Positions 17,009 to 24,839 of a stretch of 64,000 nt of DNA are shown in pieces. Source of the stretch: DATBQN01 sp963755825 (GTDB lineage Bacteria; Acidobacteriota; Thermoanaerobaculia; Multivoradales; UBA5704). Location of the stretch: the NCBI GenBank assembly GCA_963755825.1, contig CAVWLA010000003.1, forward strand, positions 1,984,001-2,048,000. Reading direction: 5' to 3'. The notes under the pieces were generated by a model. The model did no database searches and was not told the origin of the DNA. It worked only from the letters and a program-made list of their open reading frames with translations. Position numbers and translations under genes: made by a program. Each line of letters starts with the position of its first letter. Positions within the stretch are counted from its first letter, which is position 1.

Positions 17009-18547
17009 TCAGCCGCCTTTCAGTTGCCGGGCCAGATGCTCGGCCAGACGGATCGAGAACGCAACGATCGAAAACGTTGGATTCGAGATCCCGGCTGACG
17101 CCCAGACCGACGATCCCGCGACATAGAGGTTGTCAACCGCAAACAGCTTGAGGTTGCGGTCGACGACACCTTCCTGCTCGGTGGCCGCCATCCGTGTCGT
17201 GCCGATGTGATGGCCATTGAAGGTCATCTTGTCCTGGATGTCAGACCATTCTCCGATCGAGACAGGACCGCCGCCCTTTGCCGTCACCGCCGTCTCGAAG
17301 AGGTCCGCCAGCTTCTTGAAGTTTTCCGGCTCATCCTCGCTCAACACCCAGTCGGCCTGGGCTTTTGGCTGGTCGAAGAGATCTTTGCAGTTGGGATCTT
17401 CGCAGTCGGACAGCGCGACCCGGCTTTTATGTTCGGGGATCAGCTCGTGGTAGAAATTGTCGGTCCCCCCAGGCCCGAACCAGCAGCTTCCCGTCTGTTG
17501 GGCCCGCAACGCTTCACCGTTCGGGGTCAGCAGGCCGGCCACGAGAGTGACGGGGGAAAATTTCGAGCCCGGGTTCTGATACGACAACAACTGCTGTTCC
17601 GGCCAGGACAGGTAATTTGGATTCACCGAGACCGCATCCGCGCCCTGGGCGATGGGATGGGCCATGAGATAACGGCCGACGAGATCATATTTGTTGCCGA
17701 CGTCCGACAGCAGCAACTGACGCGCGTTGGCCACCGCGCCGCAGGCCAGCACATAGATGTCCGCGCTGATCTTGAATTCGCCCAGCGCCTTCGGGCTGGA
17801 GCGATCGTCGTCCATGATACCGACGGTCAGCTCGCTGACACTGCCATCCTGATGCACGATGTTCAAAAGACTGGCATTCAGGATGACATGCGCCTTGCTC
17901 TCGCCGATCGTCACGCCATCGACCTTGCGGGCCTGGAACTGCAGGTTTTGATTCGGCACGAACTGGTACATGTCGACATCGAAGCCTTCGAGATCGGCAA
18001 CCGCTTGCCCCAGCTCTTTTGCCCAGAACTCCGCCGTGAAGTTGTACCCGGCGGTGCCGTCGGGCGCATAGTAGTCGCCGTACAGGTCGAGAAACTTGCA
18101 CGCCTCGGCATAGTAGGGATCCAGATCGGCGCGCGTGATCGGCCAGCCCGGGAACCCAGGCGGCCGCTTTTCAAAGCTGATCGCATCCAGCGGCCGTGAC
18201 TGGCCACCCCAATGAGTCGAGGTGCCGCCATAGATCCGCTCTCTCTCCCTGGCACCCTGGTTGAACTCGGGCGTCGGCCTGATCAGGAATTGCGGCTCGC
18301 TGATGGCAAACTGCCCGACCGACTCTCCGTCATAAAGGAGCGTGTTCTCGTTGTACAGATAGGCGTTTTTCACCGGGGCGTTCGGCCCCGAGGGGTTGAA
18401 GCTGCGGCTGCCTTCGAGCAGGGTGACGTCGATCCCCTGCCGCAGGAGATACCAGGCCAGAGTGATGCCGGCCTGGCCGGTTCCCACGATGCAGACCTGA
18501 GTCTTGAGGGGTGGGCCGTCGAGGAACTTTTTGCCGTCATCGATCAT
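17009..18547 (-). CDS. GMC-family FAD-dependent oxidoreductase
   Basis: The 512-residue protein has an N-terminal dinucleotide-binding fold (VCIVGTGQAGITLAWYLLRQ, then LLEGS), the FAD region GTSTHWGGQSRPLD, and the C-terminal catalytic block HHIGTTRMA followed by NLYVAGSSVWASAGISNPTF. It lacks a signal peptide. Family members oxidise sugars, sugar acids or alcohols. Base composition is visibly less GC-biased than the neighbours (frequent AAG, TTT, GAA codons), which suggests transfer. The next gene upstream shares this composition and may be a partner. Confidence 0.85.
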   Translation of the reverse strand: MIDDGKKFLDGPPLKTQVCIVGTGQAGITLAWYLLRQGIDVTLLEGSRSFNPSGPNAPVKNAYLYNENTLLYDGESVGQFAISEPQFLIRPTPEFNQGARERERIYGGTSTHWGGQSRPLDAISFEKRPPGFPGWPITRADLDPYYAEACKFLDLYGDYYAPDGTAGYNFTAEFWAKELGQAVADLEGFDVDMYQFVPNQNLQFQARKVDGVTIGESKAHVILNASLLNIVHQDGSVSELTVGIMDDDRSSPKALGEFKISADIYVLACGAVANARQLLLSDVGNKYDLVGRYLMAHPIAQGADAVSVNPNYLSWPEQQLLSYQNPGSKFSPVTLVAGLLTPNGEALRAQQTGSCWFGPGGTDNFYHELIPEHKSRVALSDCEDPNCKDLFDQPKAQADWVLSEDEPENFKKLADLFETAVTAKGGGPVSIGEWSDIQDKMTFNGHHIGTTRMAATEQEGVVDRNLKLFAVDNLYVAGSSVWASAGISNPTFSIVAFSIRLAEHLARQLKGG

Positions 18548-18643
18548 GGTTGACGTCCTTTCCGTTCAAGACAATGCCCAGCTCGCCGAGTGCGCGAGCA
18601 CACCGCTCGGAACGATTCGTTCCTCGGTCGGTTGGCCGAGCGG

Positions 18644-19060
18644 CTAATGCTTTTCTCTGACGTGCTCGTTCTTGTGGCCGCCGGCGCTGTTGCAGCGCCG
18701 CACACAGGCGGTGACCGGGATGCTCTCCTCATTCGGGCCGAACTTCCACATCGTCTGGAGATAGTCGCCCTCCGGTCCATGAGGTTCGACTCGAACCGTG
18801 GAGATGCGATTCTCCACATCCGTGTGCTCGACGGCGATCTCGCCCGGGGCGACATCGAAGTGGCGGTGGAGGAGACAGATTCCAAACCGCTCCGTCGAGC
18901 GATGCTTTGCCAGAACCTGGCGGACCTCGTCGAGCACCAGGTAGTCATGATCGTCGAGGCGCTTCACCTCGTCGACCTCGGTCAGGGACGACCATTGCAC
19001 GGTCTCGAGAATCACGACTCCGTTGGGGGTCTGAGAAGTGGGGCTACCGTCGTTGTGCAT
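18644..19060 (-). CDS. Hypothetical protein paired with the GMC oxidoreductase
   Basis: The 138-residue protein has no signal peptide or membrane segment. The body shows alternating strands (GVVILETVQWSSL, RFGICLLHRHFDVAPGEIAV) and a Cys/His-containing tail (TACVRRCNSAGGHKNEHVREKH). ATG 19060 is chosen because GAAGGAGGAAGG precedes it. It lies 96 bp upstream of the oxidoreductase on the same strand with similar lower GC. No family is recognised; a small accessory subunit is conceivable. Confidence 0.6.
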   Translation of the reverse strand: MHNDGSPTSQTPNGVVILETVQWSSLTEVDEVKRLDDHDYLVLDEVRQVLAKHRSTERFGICLLHRHFDVAPGEIAVEHTDVENRISTVRVEPHGPEGDYLQTMWKFGPNEESIPVTACVRRCNSAGGHKNEHVREKH

Positions 19061-19278
19061 CGCGCCTTCCTCCTTGAAGATGCATGTCGTTGATCGGCTC
19101 CTCGGAACCCATCGATCCACAGCAAGAAACCATTCGAGCCAGCGACCGGCAGCGGGCCGGTTGCGGACTCTGGCCGTAACAGACTGATTCTAGAAAAGAT
19201 CGGCGGTGCACCCGAGAGGATTCGGGAGGGCCGTCCAGTCGCATCTTAGTATATGTCTCGACCTAGGCGGTCAGCCCC

Positions 19279-19731
19279 TCACCGCGGCGCCCGCCGGCTC
19301 ACCCCCAGCGACCAACCGCTCCCCGCCGGGCTCGAGAACTCCGTCGGCCGCGGCTTGCCGGCCGGGGCGAGGCAGTAGCGGTAGGTGTCGCCGTCGAGCT
19401 CGTAGATGCCGAGCTGCGGCTGGCCGTTCTTGACGCCGGGCTCGTTCAGCAGGTCGATCCGCTTCGGCGTCGCCGATTCGTCGAGGCGGGTGATGCCGCT
19501 CGCCACGGTCTTCTCCCCCACCCGGACGAGCCAGCGGTTCCCCTCGTAGGCGAGAGTCGTCGCCGGCCCGGGCTGCGGCGGGACGCCGGGGCCCACGAGC
19601 GTCTTGCCGTTGCTCACCATCGAGACAGTCAGCCAGGTGCCCTGGAGGCGGTCCAGGTCGGTCGGCGCAGGAACCGGCGCGACGGCGCCGAGGAGGGCAA
19701 AGGCGAGGAGCAGGATCGACGCAAGCGTCAT
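19279..19731 (-). CDS. Secreted TIGR03067-like domain protein
   Basis: The 150-residue protein has a signal peptide (LASILLLAFALLGAVAPVPA) then DLDRLQGTWLTVSMVSNGKT, the opening of the lipocalin-like TIGR03067 domain common in planctomycetes and acidobacteria. ITRLDESATPKRIDLL, GIYELDGDTYRYCLAPAGKP and RPTEF follow in the usual order. ATG 19731 has GGGAGG upstream. Probably a small exported beta-barrel binding protein; ligand unknown. Confidence 0.78.
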   Translation of the reverse strand: MTLASILLLAFALLGAVAPVPAPTDLDRLQGTWLTVSMVSNGKTLVGPGVPPQPGPATTLAYEGNRWLVRVGEKTVASGITRLDESATPKRIDLLNEPGVKNGQPQLGIYELDGDTYRYCLAPAGKPRPTEFSSPAGSGWSLGVSRRAPR

Positions 19732-19828
19732 GAGGTCCCTCCCGAGGAACGGCGTGGATCGGTCGAGGCGAGACTCTATCGCCCCGGAACCCGAGCTCAC
19801 GGCGAGCCGGCGCGGGGGTCCGCAGGGA

Positions 19829-19999
19829 GTGTTAGGCGCGTCCGCAAAAGGGTCCGTTGCTGCCTGCATCGACCTGCGCCGGCTCACCGCGGACGACATC
19901 CAAGCGGCTCCCGTCCTCGCCGGCCGCGAGGGCGGGGAGGTGTGCGCTCCCTTCCTCTCACCGCGGCCCTGGTGGTCGCGGCTCGCCTTCTGGCGCTGA
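19829..19999 (+). CDS. Short orphan ORF, possible gene remnant
   Basis: A 56-codon frame from GTG 19829 encodes a plausible soluble C-terminus (CIDLRRLTADDIQAAPVLAG, FLSPRPWWSRLAFWR) in the otherwise empty 320-bp space between two minus-strand genes. The Trp-rich end looks like a genuine protein tail, so it may be the remnant of a larger gene. No homology is recognised and there is no well-spaced SD. Confidence 0.28.
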   Translation: MLGASAKGSVAACIDLRRLTADDIQAAPVLAGREGGEVCAPFLSPRPWWSRLAFWR

Positions 20000-20052
20000 G
20001 GCCAGCGCCTGGTCCGTTCTCCGCGTTGAAGGGCTGCCGGGCCGCGGCGTCC

Positions 20053-20601
20053 CTAAGTGTGACAGGTGTTCTGATTCAAATGGTACAGGCAGTTCGTGCC
20101 GCCGTAGGTGTTGTCGCAGCAGGTCGAAACCGTGATGAAGCCATAGCAGGACGTTCCAGGAACCGTATAGCCGATCCACTTATCGGGGCTGCCACAGGAG
20201 CTCGTGTCGTGGTAGAGCCCTTCGTAATGCGCCTGCACGTCCACGTACCCGACGTGCGTGCGACCGACGATGTCGCACATGTTGAGGCTGCCGACCAGGG
20301 ACCAGGTGCCGTTGTCGGAATCGCAGGCATCCCCGATGCCGTCCCCGTCGCAGTCGGCCTGGCTGGGGTTGTAGGTGTAGGGGCAGTTGTCCGTGATCAC
20401 GCCATCCCCATCGGGATCGGGATTGCAGACGCCGTACGCCCCGCAACTGCTCGAGGTGTCGCAGCTCAGGGTGCATTGGTTCCCGCAATCGGAGCTCGAA
20501 TTGCAGACGTTTGCGCAGTCTGTATCGCAAAACTGAGCCGACAGCGCCGAGGGCAGGGCGAGAAGAGCGACCAGCAGCAAGGCGTTCACGGAGACTTTCA
20601 T
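20053..20601 (-). CDS. Secreted Cys-rich protein with thrombospondin type-3-like calcium motif
   Basis: The 182-residue protein has a signal peptide (VSVNALLLVALLALPSALSA) and a Cys-rich N-terminal part (FCDTDCANVCNSSSDCGNQC). A thrombospondin type-3-like repeat follows (NPDPDGDGVITDNCPYTYNP, then DCDGDGIGDACD), typical of calcium-binding exported proteins. The C-terminal 80 residues contain further Cys pairs. ATG 20601 follows AAGGAGGT, a near-perfect SD. Lower GC than neighbours. Probably cell-surface or secreted. Confidence 0.78.
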   Translation of the reverse strand: MKVSVNALLLVALLALPSALSAQFCDTDCANVCNSSSDCGNQCTLSCDTSSSCGAYGVCNPDPDGDGVITDNCPYTYNPSQADCDGDGIGDACDSDNGTWSLVGSLNMCDIVGRTHVGYVDVQAHYEGLYHDTSSCGSPDKWIGYTVPGTSCYGFITVSTCCDNTYGGTNCLYHLNQNTCHT

Positions 20602-20909
20602 GGGCGACCTCCTTCGATTCGACATAGTCTGAAATGAGAATATCCAAAACAGGCTGGATGTCAACGAAGAGCGCGAGCCCGCCGCCCCACCGCGGCAGGC
20701 TGTACGGCGTCGGGTGCTCAGGATCGAAGTTGAACCCGGCGCCGCGTGCCGCCGGTTGTCTTTTTAAGGGAGCTGCAAAGCACGACAGGCCGAAGCGAAC
20801 GCGCGGAGAAGCGGATGCACCAGTGGTCCCCGAGTGGTCCCCGCGCATGGAGCGCCACTAAGCCGTTTTCAGGCCGCGCTCGCAACTACTTGATTACATG
20901 GGAGATGCT
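20602..20909. other. Intergenic stretch left of the integrated element
   Basis: I see no convincing gene, RNA or repeat here; short frames lack SD sites and recognisable protein sequence. It is the chromosomal flank of the tRNA-Arg element. Confidence 0.5.
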
Positions 20910-20959
20910 TGGTGCGCCCTAGAGGATTCGAACCTCTGACCTACAGCTCCGGAGGCTGT
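20910..20959 (-). repeat. attL-like duplication of the tRNA-Arg 3' end
   Basis: These 50 bp are identical to 28560-28609, the 3' part of the intact tRNA-Arg(CCG) gene including its encoded CCA, T-arm and anticodon loop. After 20959 the sequence diverges, so no full tRNA can form here. An exact tRNA 3'-end copy beside an integrase gene is the classic attachment-site signature. Confidence 0.93.
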
Positions 20960-21062
20960 TGGTCGACCTACTCCAGAGCCTTCCTCAGCACTTCAAAGCA
21001 CGGCAATTGAACCAGTTACAGATTGCCCTTGCCCTCCCTCCTACTCTGATCTACCCTAGTTT

Positions 21063-21091
21063 TTGATGCCTGTTGATGCCTGCTTGATGCC
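21063..21091 (+). promoter_or_regulatory. Integrase arm-type sites, left end
   Basis: Three copies of TTGATGCC start at 21063, 21073 and 21084, on the same face of the helix (10-11 bp apart), just upstream of the integrase gene. Two copies with 11-bp spacing (28492, 28503) lie at the other end of the element. This arrangement matches arm-type binding sites of tyrosine integrases. Confidence 0.72.
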
Positions 21092-21109
21092 GGCAAGCCA
21101 GGAGGGCAC

Positions 21110-22323
21110 ATGCCGAAGCTGACTCGGAAGCCTCTCGGACAGAAGGCGATCGCCGCCGCCAAACCGCGCCCGGAGGGGGACTACACGCTGTGGGATTCCT
21201 CGCCTCGCGGCTTCGGGCTCCGCGTCTTCCCGACCGGCCGGAAGGTCTTCGTCATCCAGTACCGGAACGCGCAGGGACGCATCCGGCGGATGAACCTGGG
21301 GGAGTACGGGCGCCTCACCGTGGACGAAGCCCGGACGCTGGCCAAGCCCCTGCTCGCGGAGGTGGACAAGGGGGCGATCCGGTCGAGGAGCGCGATCGGA
21401 ACCGAGAGGGGGAGACCGTCGCGCAGCTCGCCGCGCTCTACTTGGAGCGGCATCTCCAGCCGAAGGGCAAGCCGCGGACGGTCGCGGAGTTCCGCCGGCT
21501 GATCGAGAAGCGCATCCTCCCTGCGCTCGGCCGGCGCAAGGTAGCCGACGTGAACCGCTCGGATGTGGTGAAGCTGCACCAGTCCCTGGCGGCTATCCCG
21601 GTCGAGGCAAACCGGACGCTCACCGTCGTCAAAGCCATGTTGAACCAGGCCGAGCGTTGGGGTATGCGCACTGACGGCTCGAATCCCTGCCGCCACGTAG
21701 AGAAGTACCCCGAGCAGAAGCGCGAGCGGTTCCTGACTGGCGAGGAAATTCGGCGGCTCGGCGAGGCCCTGAGCGAGGCCGAGAAGGCCGGCGGCGAGCT
21801 GCCCGGCTTCGTCGTCGCCGTCCGCCTGCTCGCGCTCACCGGCATGCGCCGGAGTGAAGTGCTCGGCTTGAAGTGGGAGTACGTGGACGCGCAGCGCTCT
21901 TGTTTCTTCCTGCCCGATAGCAAGACGGGTCGGAAGACGGTGCACGTCGGCGCGCCGGTGCTTGACCTCCTGGCGAGCGCTCTCCGGCTTGAGGGGAGCC
22001 CCTTTGTCTGTGCCGGTCTGCGGCACGGCGCCGCCGTCGTGGGGATTGACAAGGCTTGGCGGCGGATCGCGAAGCGGGCCGGGCTCGAAGGGGTGCGGCT
22101 CCACGACCTGCGCCATTCCTTCGCGTCCGTGGGCGCCGCGGCCGGGCTCGGCCTGCCGGTCCTGGGGGCGATCCTTGGACACTCGAGCCCCGGCACCACG
22201 GCGCGATACGCGCACCTCGCGGACGACCCGCGCCGAGCCGGAGCGGAGCGGATCTCCGGCGAGATCGCGGCGGCGTTGAACGGCAGGCCCGCGGCGGAGG
22301 TGATCGCCTTCCCGAGGACGTAG
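21110..22323 (+). pseudogene. Tyrosine integrase with a -1 frameshift
   Basis: The N-terminal arm-binding domain (KPLGQKAIAAAKPRPEGDYT, SPRGFGLRVFPTGRK) is read from ATG 21110 until a G-run at about 21370-21375. The remainder (GETVAQLAALYLERHL onward) is in the next frame. The catalytic domain is complete: Arg in TGMRRSEVLGLKW, Lys in DSKTGRK, HDLRHSF, LGHSS and the tyrosine in TTARYAHL. One missing base in the run GGGGGC restores a normal P4-like integrase of about 400 residues. It could be a real mutation, an assembly error or a slippage site. Confidence 0.88.
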
Positions 22324-22329
22324 ACACGT

Positions 22330-22358
22330 CGGGGCGGCGCCGTGCCGCCCCGTTTTTT
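22330..22358 (+). terminator. Rho-independent terminator after the integrase
   Basis: CGGGGCGGC (22330-22338) and GCCGCCCCG (22344-22352) form a perfect 9-bp stem with a 5-nt loop, followed directly by TTTTTT (22353-22358), 7 nt past the integrase stop. It is the clearest intrinsic terminator in the window. Confidence 0.93.
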
Positions 22359-22426
22359 CACCTAGACGGCCCCGGCGAGAGGTAACAGCTCCCGCCGGAG
22401 CCTGACCACGCAAAGGAAGCAGCCCT

Positions 22427-22786
22427 ATGCGCAGCTCCGAGGAGTCTACCCCGCCCCCTTGGAACGAGTCCGCGGCCTTCCGCGAGACGACGCTCCGCCT
22501 CTTCACCAAGCCCGAGGACCGCGCCGCCCTGGCGCACCTGGGCGAGATGCTCCACGACATGGCCCTAGAGACGGCACCCTACGGCCCCGATCCCGAGTCC
22601 GCAACCCATGGCGAGCTGCGCGCCGCTGCGGCGGATCTCCGGCACTTGGAGGGCTATCTCGCCATGGCCCTGCGGTCGGCCGACGAGTCGGTGCTGGCGC
22701 CAGCGGATGAAGCGCTCGCGCGCTTCGCTGGCGAGCAGGCCGCCGCGGTCGGGATGCTCGCCGAGCTGATCGAAAGGGAGCTGTAG
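22427..22786 (+). CDS. Island helical protein A, unknown
   Basis: The 119-residue acidic, all-helical protein has no Cys and no membrane segment. The block AAFRETTLRLFTKPEDRAAL is mirrored in the next gene, and the C-terminus (EQAAAVGMLAELIEREL) is a similar final helix. It starts the three-gene plus-strand operon after the integrase terminator, with AAGGAAG upstream. No family recognised; possibly a structural or regulatory small protein of the element. Confidence 0.65.
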   Translation: MRSSEESTPPPWNESAAFRETTLRLFTKPEDRAALAHLGEMLHDMALETAPYGPDPESATHGELRAAAADLRHLEGYLAMALRSADESVLAPADEALARFAGEQAAAVGMLAELIEREL

Positions 22787-22788
22787 CC

Positions 22789-23160
22789 ATGTCCGCCGAA
22801 CCGACCCCGCCGGACTATGTCGCGTTCGACGCTGCCGCCTTCCGGCGCGCCTTCCTCTCGCGCTTCGACGTGCGGGACCGCGCCGCCCTCCATGAGCTTG
22901 GGCGCCTGCTCGCCGGCTACGTCACGGAGCGGCCGGCGCGCTACCGGGCCAAGCGCCAGGGGGAGCGGCCGATCCTTGCCGACCTCCGCGCCGTGGCGGC
23001 CGATGCGCGGGCGCTGTGGGCCGCTCTCGTGAGGATCGCCGAGGAGGGCGAGGAGGACGCTCTCGGCGCCTCTGGCGGCCCGCTGGTAGGGCTCGCCGGC
23101 ACGCTCGCGGCCGAGGTGGCGCGGCTCGCCGAGCGAATCGAGGCGGAGGTGAGACAGTGA
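22789..23160 (+). CDS. Island helical protein B, paralogue of A
   Basis: The 123-residue protein shares layout with the preceding one: AAAFRRAFLSRFDVRDRAAL near the N-terminus, a central basic segment (RYRAKRQGERPILADLRAVA) and the final helix AAEVARLAERIEAEVRQ. It starts 2 nt after the previous stop and its stop overlaps the next start (GTGA), so the three genes are co-translated. Tandem paralogy is read directly from matched blocks. Function unknown. Confidence 0.65.
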   Translation: MSAEPTPPDYVAFDAAAFRRAFLSRFDVRDRAALHELGRLLAGYVTERPARYRAKRQGERPILADLRAVAADARALWAALVRIAEEGEEDALGASGGPLVGLAGTLAAEVARLAERIEAEVRQ

Positions 23161-23681
23161 GGCGGCGCAGGGATGAGACAGGCATCCGTGTCAAGGTGCG
23201 CCAGGCCGCCGGTGAGCTTCGGCGCAGCTCGCGGGCGCTGTTGAAGCTCGGGGGCACCGACGATCCGACCCTAGCCGCGGACGGACACCACTTGCTCCGG
23301 GAGGTCGCCCAGGACATGGGGCGGCAAGCGGACTGGCTCGCCGAGGTGCTGAGGATCGCGCTAGATGGGCAGCGGTGGGGAGAGAACCCGCCGCTCCCTC
23401 CGCTACGGCAAATCGTCCTCACCGTCCCCCGCGAGCAGGCGGTTCCGTGGACGATCTGCTCGGGCCGCTCGGGTCGTCATGTGGGCGAGTGGCTCGCCGG
23501 CCTTGCGGATGCCGAAATCGAGCGTCTGTCCGAACTCGCCGACCGGGAGGAGCTGTGCAGGTGGCTCTTGAAGCTTGGCGACGAGAAGCAACCCCCTCCG
23601 CTAGAACGCGGCCCCGAGCAGCGGGCGAGCTTCCGCCGGGCGGCGGAACTCCTGCTCACACGCGCCGCTCACCACACGTAG
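23157..23681 (+). CDS. Island protein C, unknown
   Basis: The 174-residue protein starts at GTG 23157 overlapping the previous stop. A basic N-terminus (RRRRDETGIRVKVRQAAGEL) leads to helical segments (LLREVAQDMGRQADWLAEVL) and a C-terminal helical half (LADREELCRWLLKLGDEKQP). It is the last gene of the A-B-C operon. No motif identifies it; the basic N-terminus could bind nucleic acid. Confidence 0.62.
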   Translation: MRRRRDETGIRVKVRQAAGELRRSSRALLKLGGTDDPTLAADGHHLLREVAQDMGRQADWLAEVLRIALDGQRWGENPPLPPLRQIVLTVPREQAVPWTICSGRSGRHVGEWLAGLADAEIERLSELADREELCRWLLKLGDEKQPPPLERGPEQRASFRRAAELLLTRAAHHT

Positions 23682-23741
23682 CCGCTCGCCCGCCCGGGCG
23701 CTCGCCACGCCGGGGGCACCTCAGTCAACCTGCCACGTTCT

Positions 23742-23771
23742 ACAGAGAGGCTCTCTCTGTTCGCCTATGAT
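23742..23771 (+). promoter_or_regulatory. Palindromic operator and -10 box before the cargo gene at 23819
   Basis: ACAGAGAG (23742-23749) and CTCTCTGT (23753-23760) are a perfect inverted repeat with a 3-bp centre. TATGAT at 23766-23771 is a good -10 hexamer, so the palindrome covers the -35 region. This indicates an own, repressible promoter separate from the A-B-C operon. Confidence 0.6.
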
Positions 23772-23818
23772 AGCGTCCAGAGACTCTTAAAACCCCTTGC
23801 CGGCGAGGTGACTCACAG

Positions 23819-24343
23819 ATGGCGACGGTTGCTACTCTAGCAGCTCTAGGCATCTTCATCCTGTCACTGCTCTTGAACAGGAGAGCGCCTGTCCCAGTCG
23901 GGGAATTCGTACGGGCAAAATGGAAGTTCCTCTCTCAACCAGAGCGAGAAGTTTATTGGGAACAGCTCCGCGCGGGCCTCAACGATCCTGCACTTTCAGA
24001 GATCAGTCGCTATGCCTTTTATGCCCACATGCGCGCCGCCTATCTCCAATTGCTCGGCGCTAGCGTTGCGATGAAATTCGGCCCTCTGATCTACTTCTCC
24101 TTCTCTCTTTCGGTGGATATTGAAATCGCAAGCGAGCTGGAGATTCAGAACCTGAAGACTGAGTACGCTGAAGCCTATGGAAGTAGCGGAATTCGGGGAA
24201 TGGTCGTGTTCTTCGTCGCCGAGCTTGCAGAATCAGAGCCAGAAACTGAGGCGGTCCAATTGCTCTATCTCCATTTCGTAGCGGTGCTGCGTCAGATGCT
24301 GGATGAGTTTAAGCGTATCAAGCTAGTCCTTCGCGAGACGTAG
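23819..24343 (+). CDS. Membrane-anchored island cargo protein, unknown
   Basis: The 174-residue protein has one N-terminal transmembrane helix (TVATLAALGIFILSLLLNRR) and a cytoplasmic helical domain (FLSQPEREVYWEQLRAGLND, MLDEFKRIKLVLRET). A hydrophobic central stretch (GPLIYFSFSLSVDIEI) could touch the membrane. Codon use is visibly AT-richer than the rest of the element. It has its own predicted promoter and operator. No family is recognised. A single-gene accessory such as a defence or exclusion factor is possible, but nothing in the sequence proves it. Confidence 0.65.
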   Translation: MATVATLAALGIFILSLLLNRRAPVPVGEFVRAKWKFLSQPEREVYWEQLRAGLNDPALSEISRYAFYAHMRAAYLQLLGASVAMKFGPLIYFSFSLSVDIEIASELEIQNLKTEYAEAYGSSGIRGMVVFFVAELAESEPETEAVQLLYLHFVAVLRQMLDEFKRIKLVLRET

Positions 24344-24379
24344 CGCACCTTCCGGCGCCCCGAGGGCTTGCCAGGCCCT

Positions 24380-24835
24380 TCAGGACGCCAGAATTGTTCC
24401 CCGAAACAGGCGCTTGACCTGGTGAACCCTCCGCAGACTCACGGCGTCGAAGCGCAAGGTCTCCCATAGCTCTGCCACGCGGTAGAGACAGCGGCGCTCT
24501 CCGGGATCTGTAACGGCATTGTCGCTCGCGAAGAGGACAATCTCGCCCAGCCGCTCGCTCCAAACCTCGACCACGAGTCCCGCGCGCGCGAAGTCGTTAA
24601 GGGGCATCGCGCAAACATCGGCGGCGAGCAGGGACGGCCGCGCCCTACGGACTCCGCCGAGTGCATCGGCGACCGCTGGTCGCAGGAACCGCAGGATTTC
24701 AGGCTTGTAGGTGCGCAGCTTTTCCCGCAGCTCGGGCGAAACGGCCTCAGCCGGTCGAAAGCGGAGACGGTCGCCAGCAGCCCGCAGCTCGACGCCACAG
24801 CTCCTCGCTTCGGCGATGACCGACTCGGCGCCCAT
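24380..24835 (-). CDS. Island protein with TubC-N-like docking module
   Basis: The 151-residue protein begins VIAEARSCGVELRAAGDRLR then FRPAEAVSPELREKLRTYKP and EILRFL, which resembles the small TubC N-terminal docking fold best known from NRPS/PKS enzymes and also seen in mobile-element proteins next to primases. The C-terminal half (LVVEVWSERLGEIVLFASDN, ERRCLYRVAELWETL) is unrecognised. The ATG at 24835 lies 4 nt past the primase stop, which suggests coupling. It may help the primase-helicase (inference from position). Confidence 0.62.
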   Translation of the reverse strand: MGAESVIAEARSCGVELRAAGDRLRFRPAEAVSPELREKLRTYKPEILRFLRPAVADALGGVRRARPSLLAADVCAMPLNDFARAGLVVEVWSERLGEIVLFASDNAVTDPGERRCLYRVAELWETLRFDAVSLRRVHQVKRLFRGTILAS

Positions 24836-24839
24836 GGCC

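Noticed and set aside
20910..20990. Functional second tRNA-Arg
   Set aside because: Only the 3' 50 bp match; the D-arm and 5' acceptor strand are missing after 20959.
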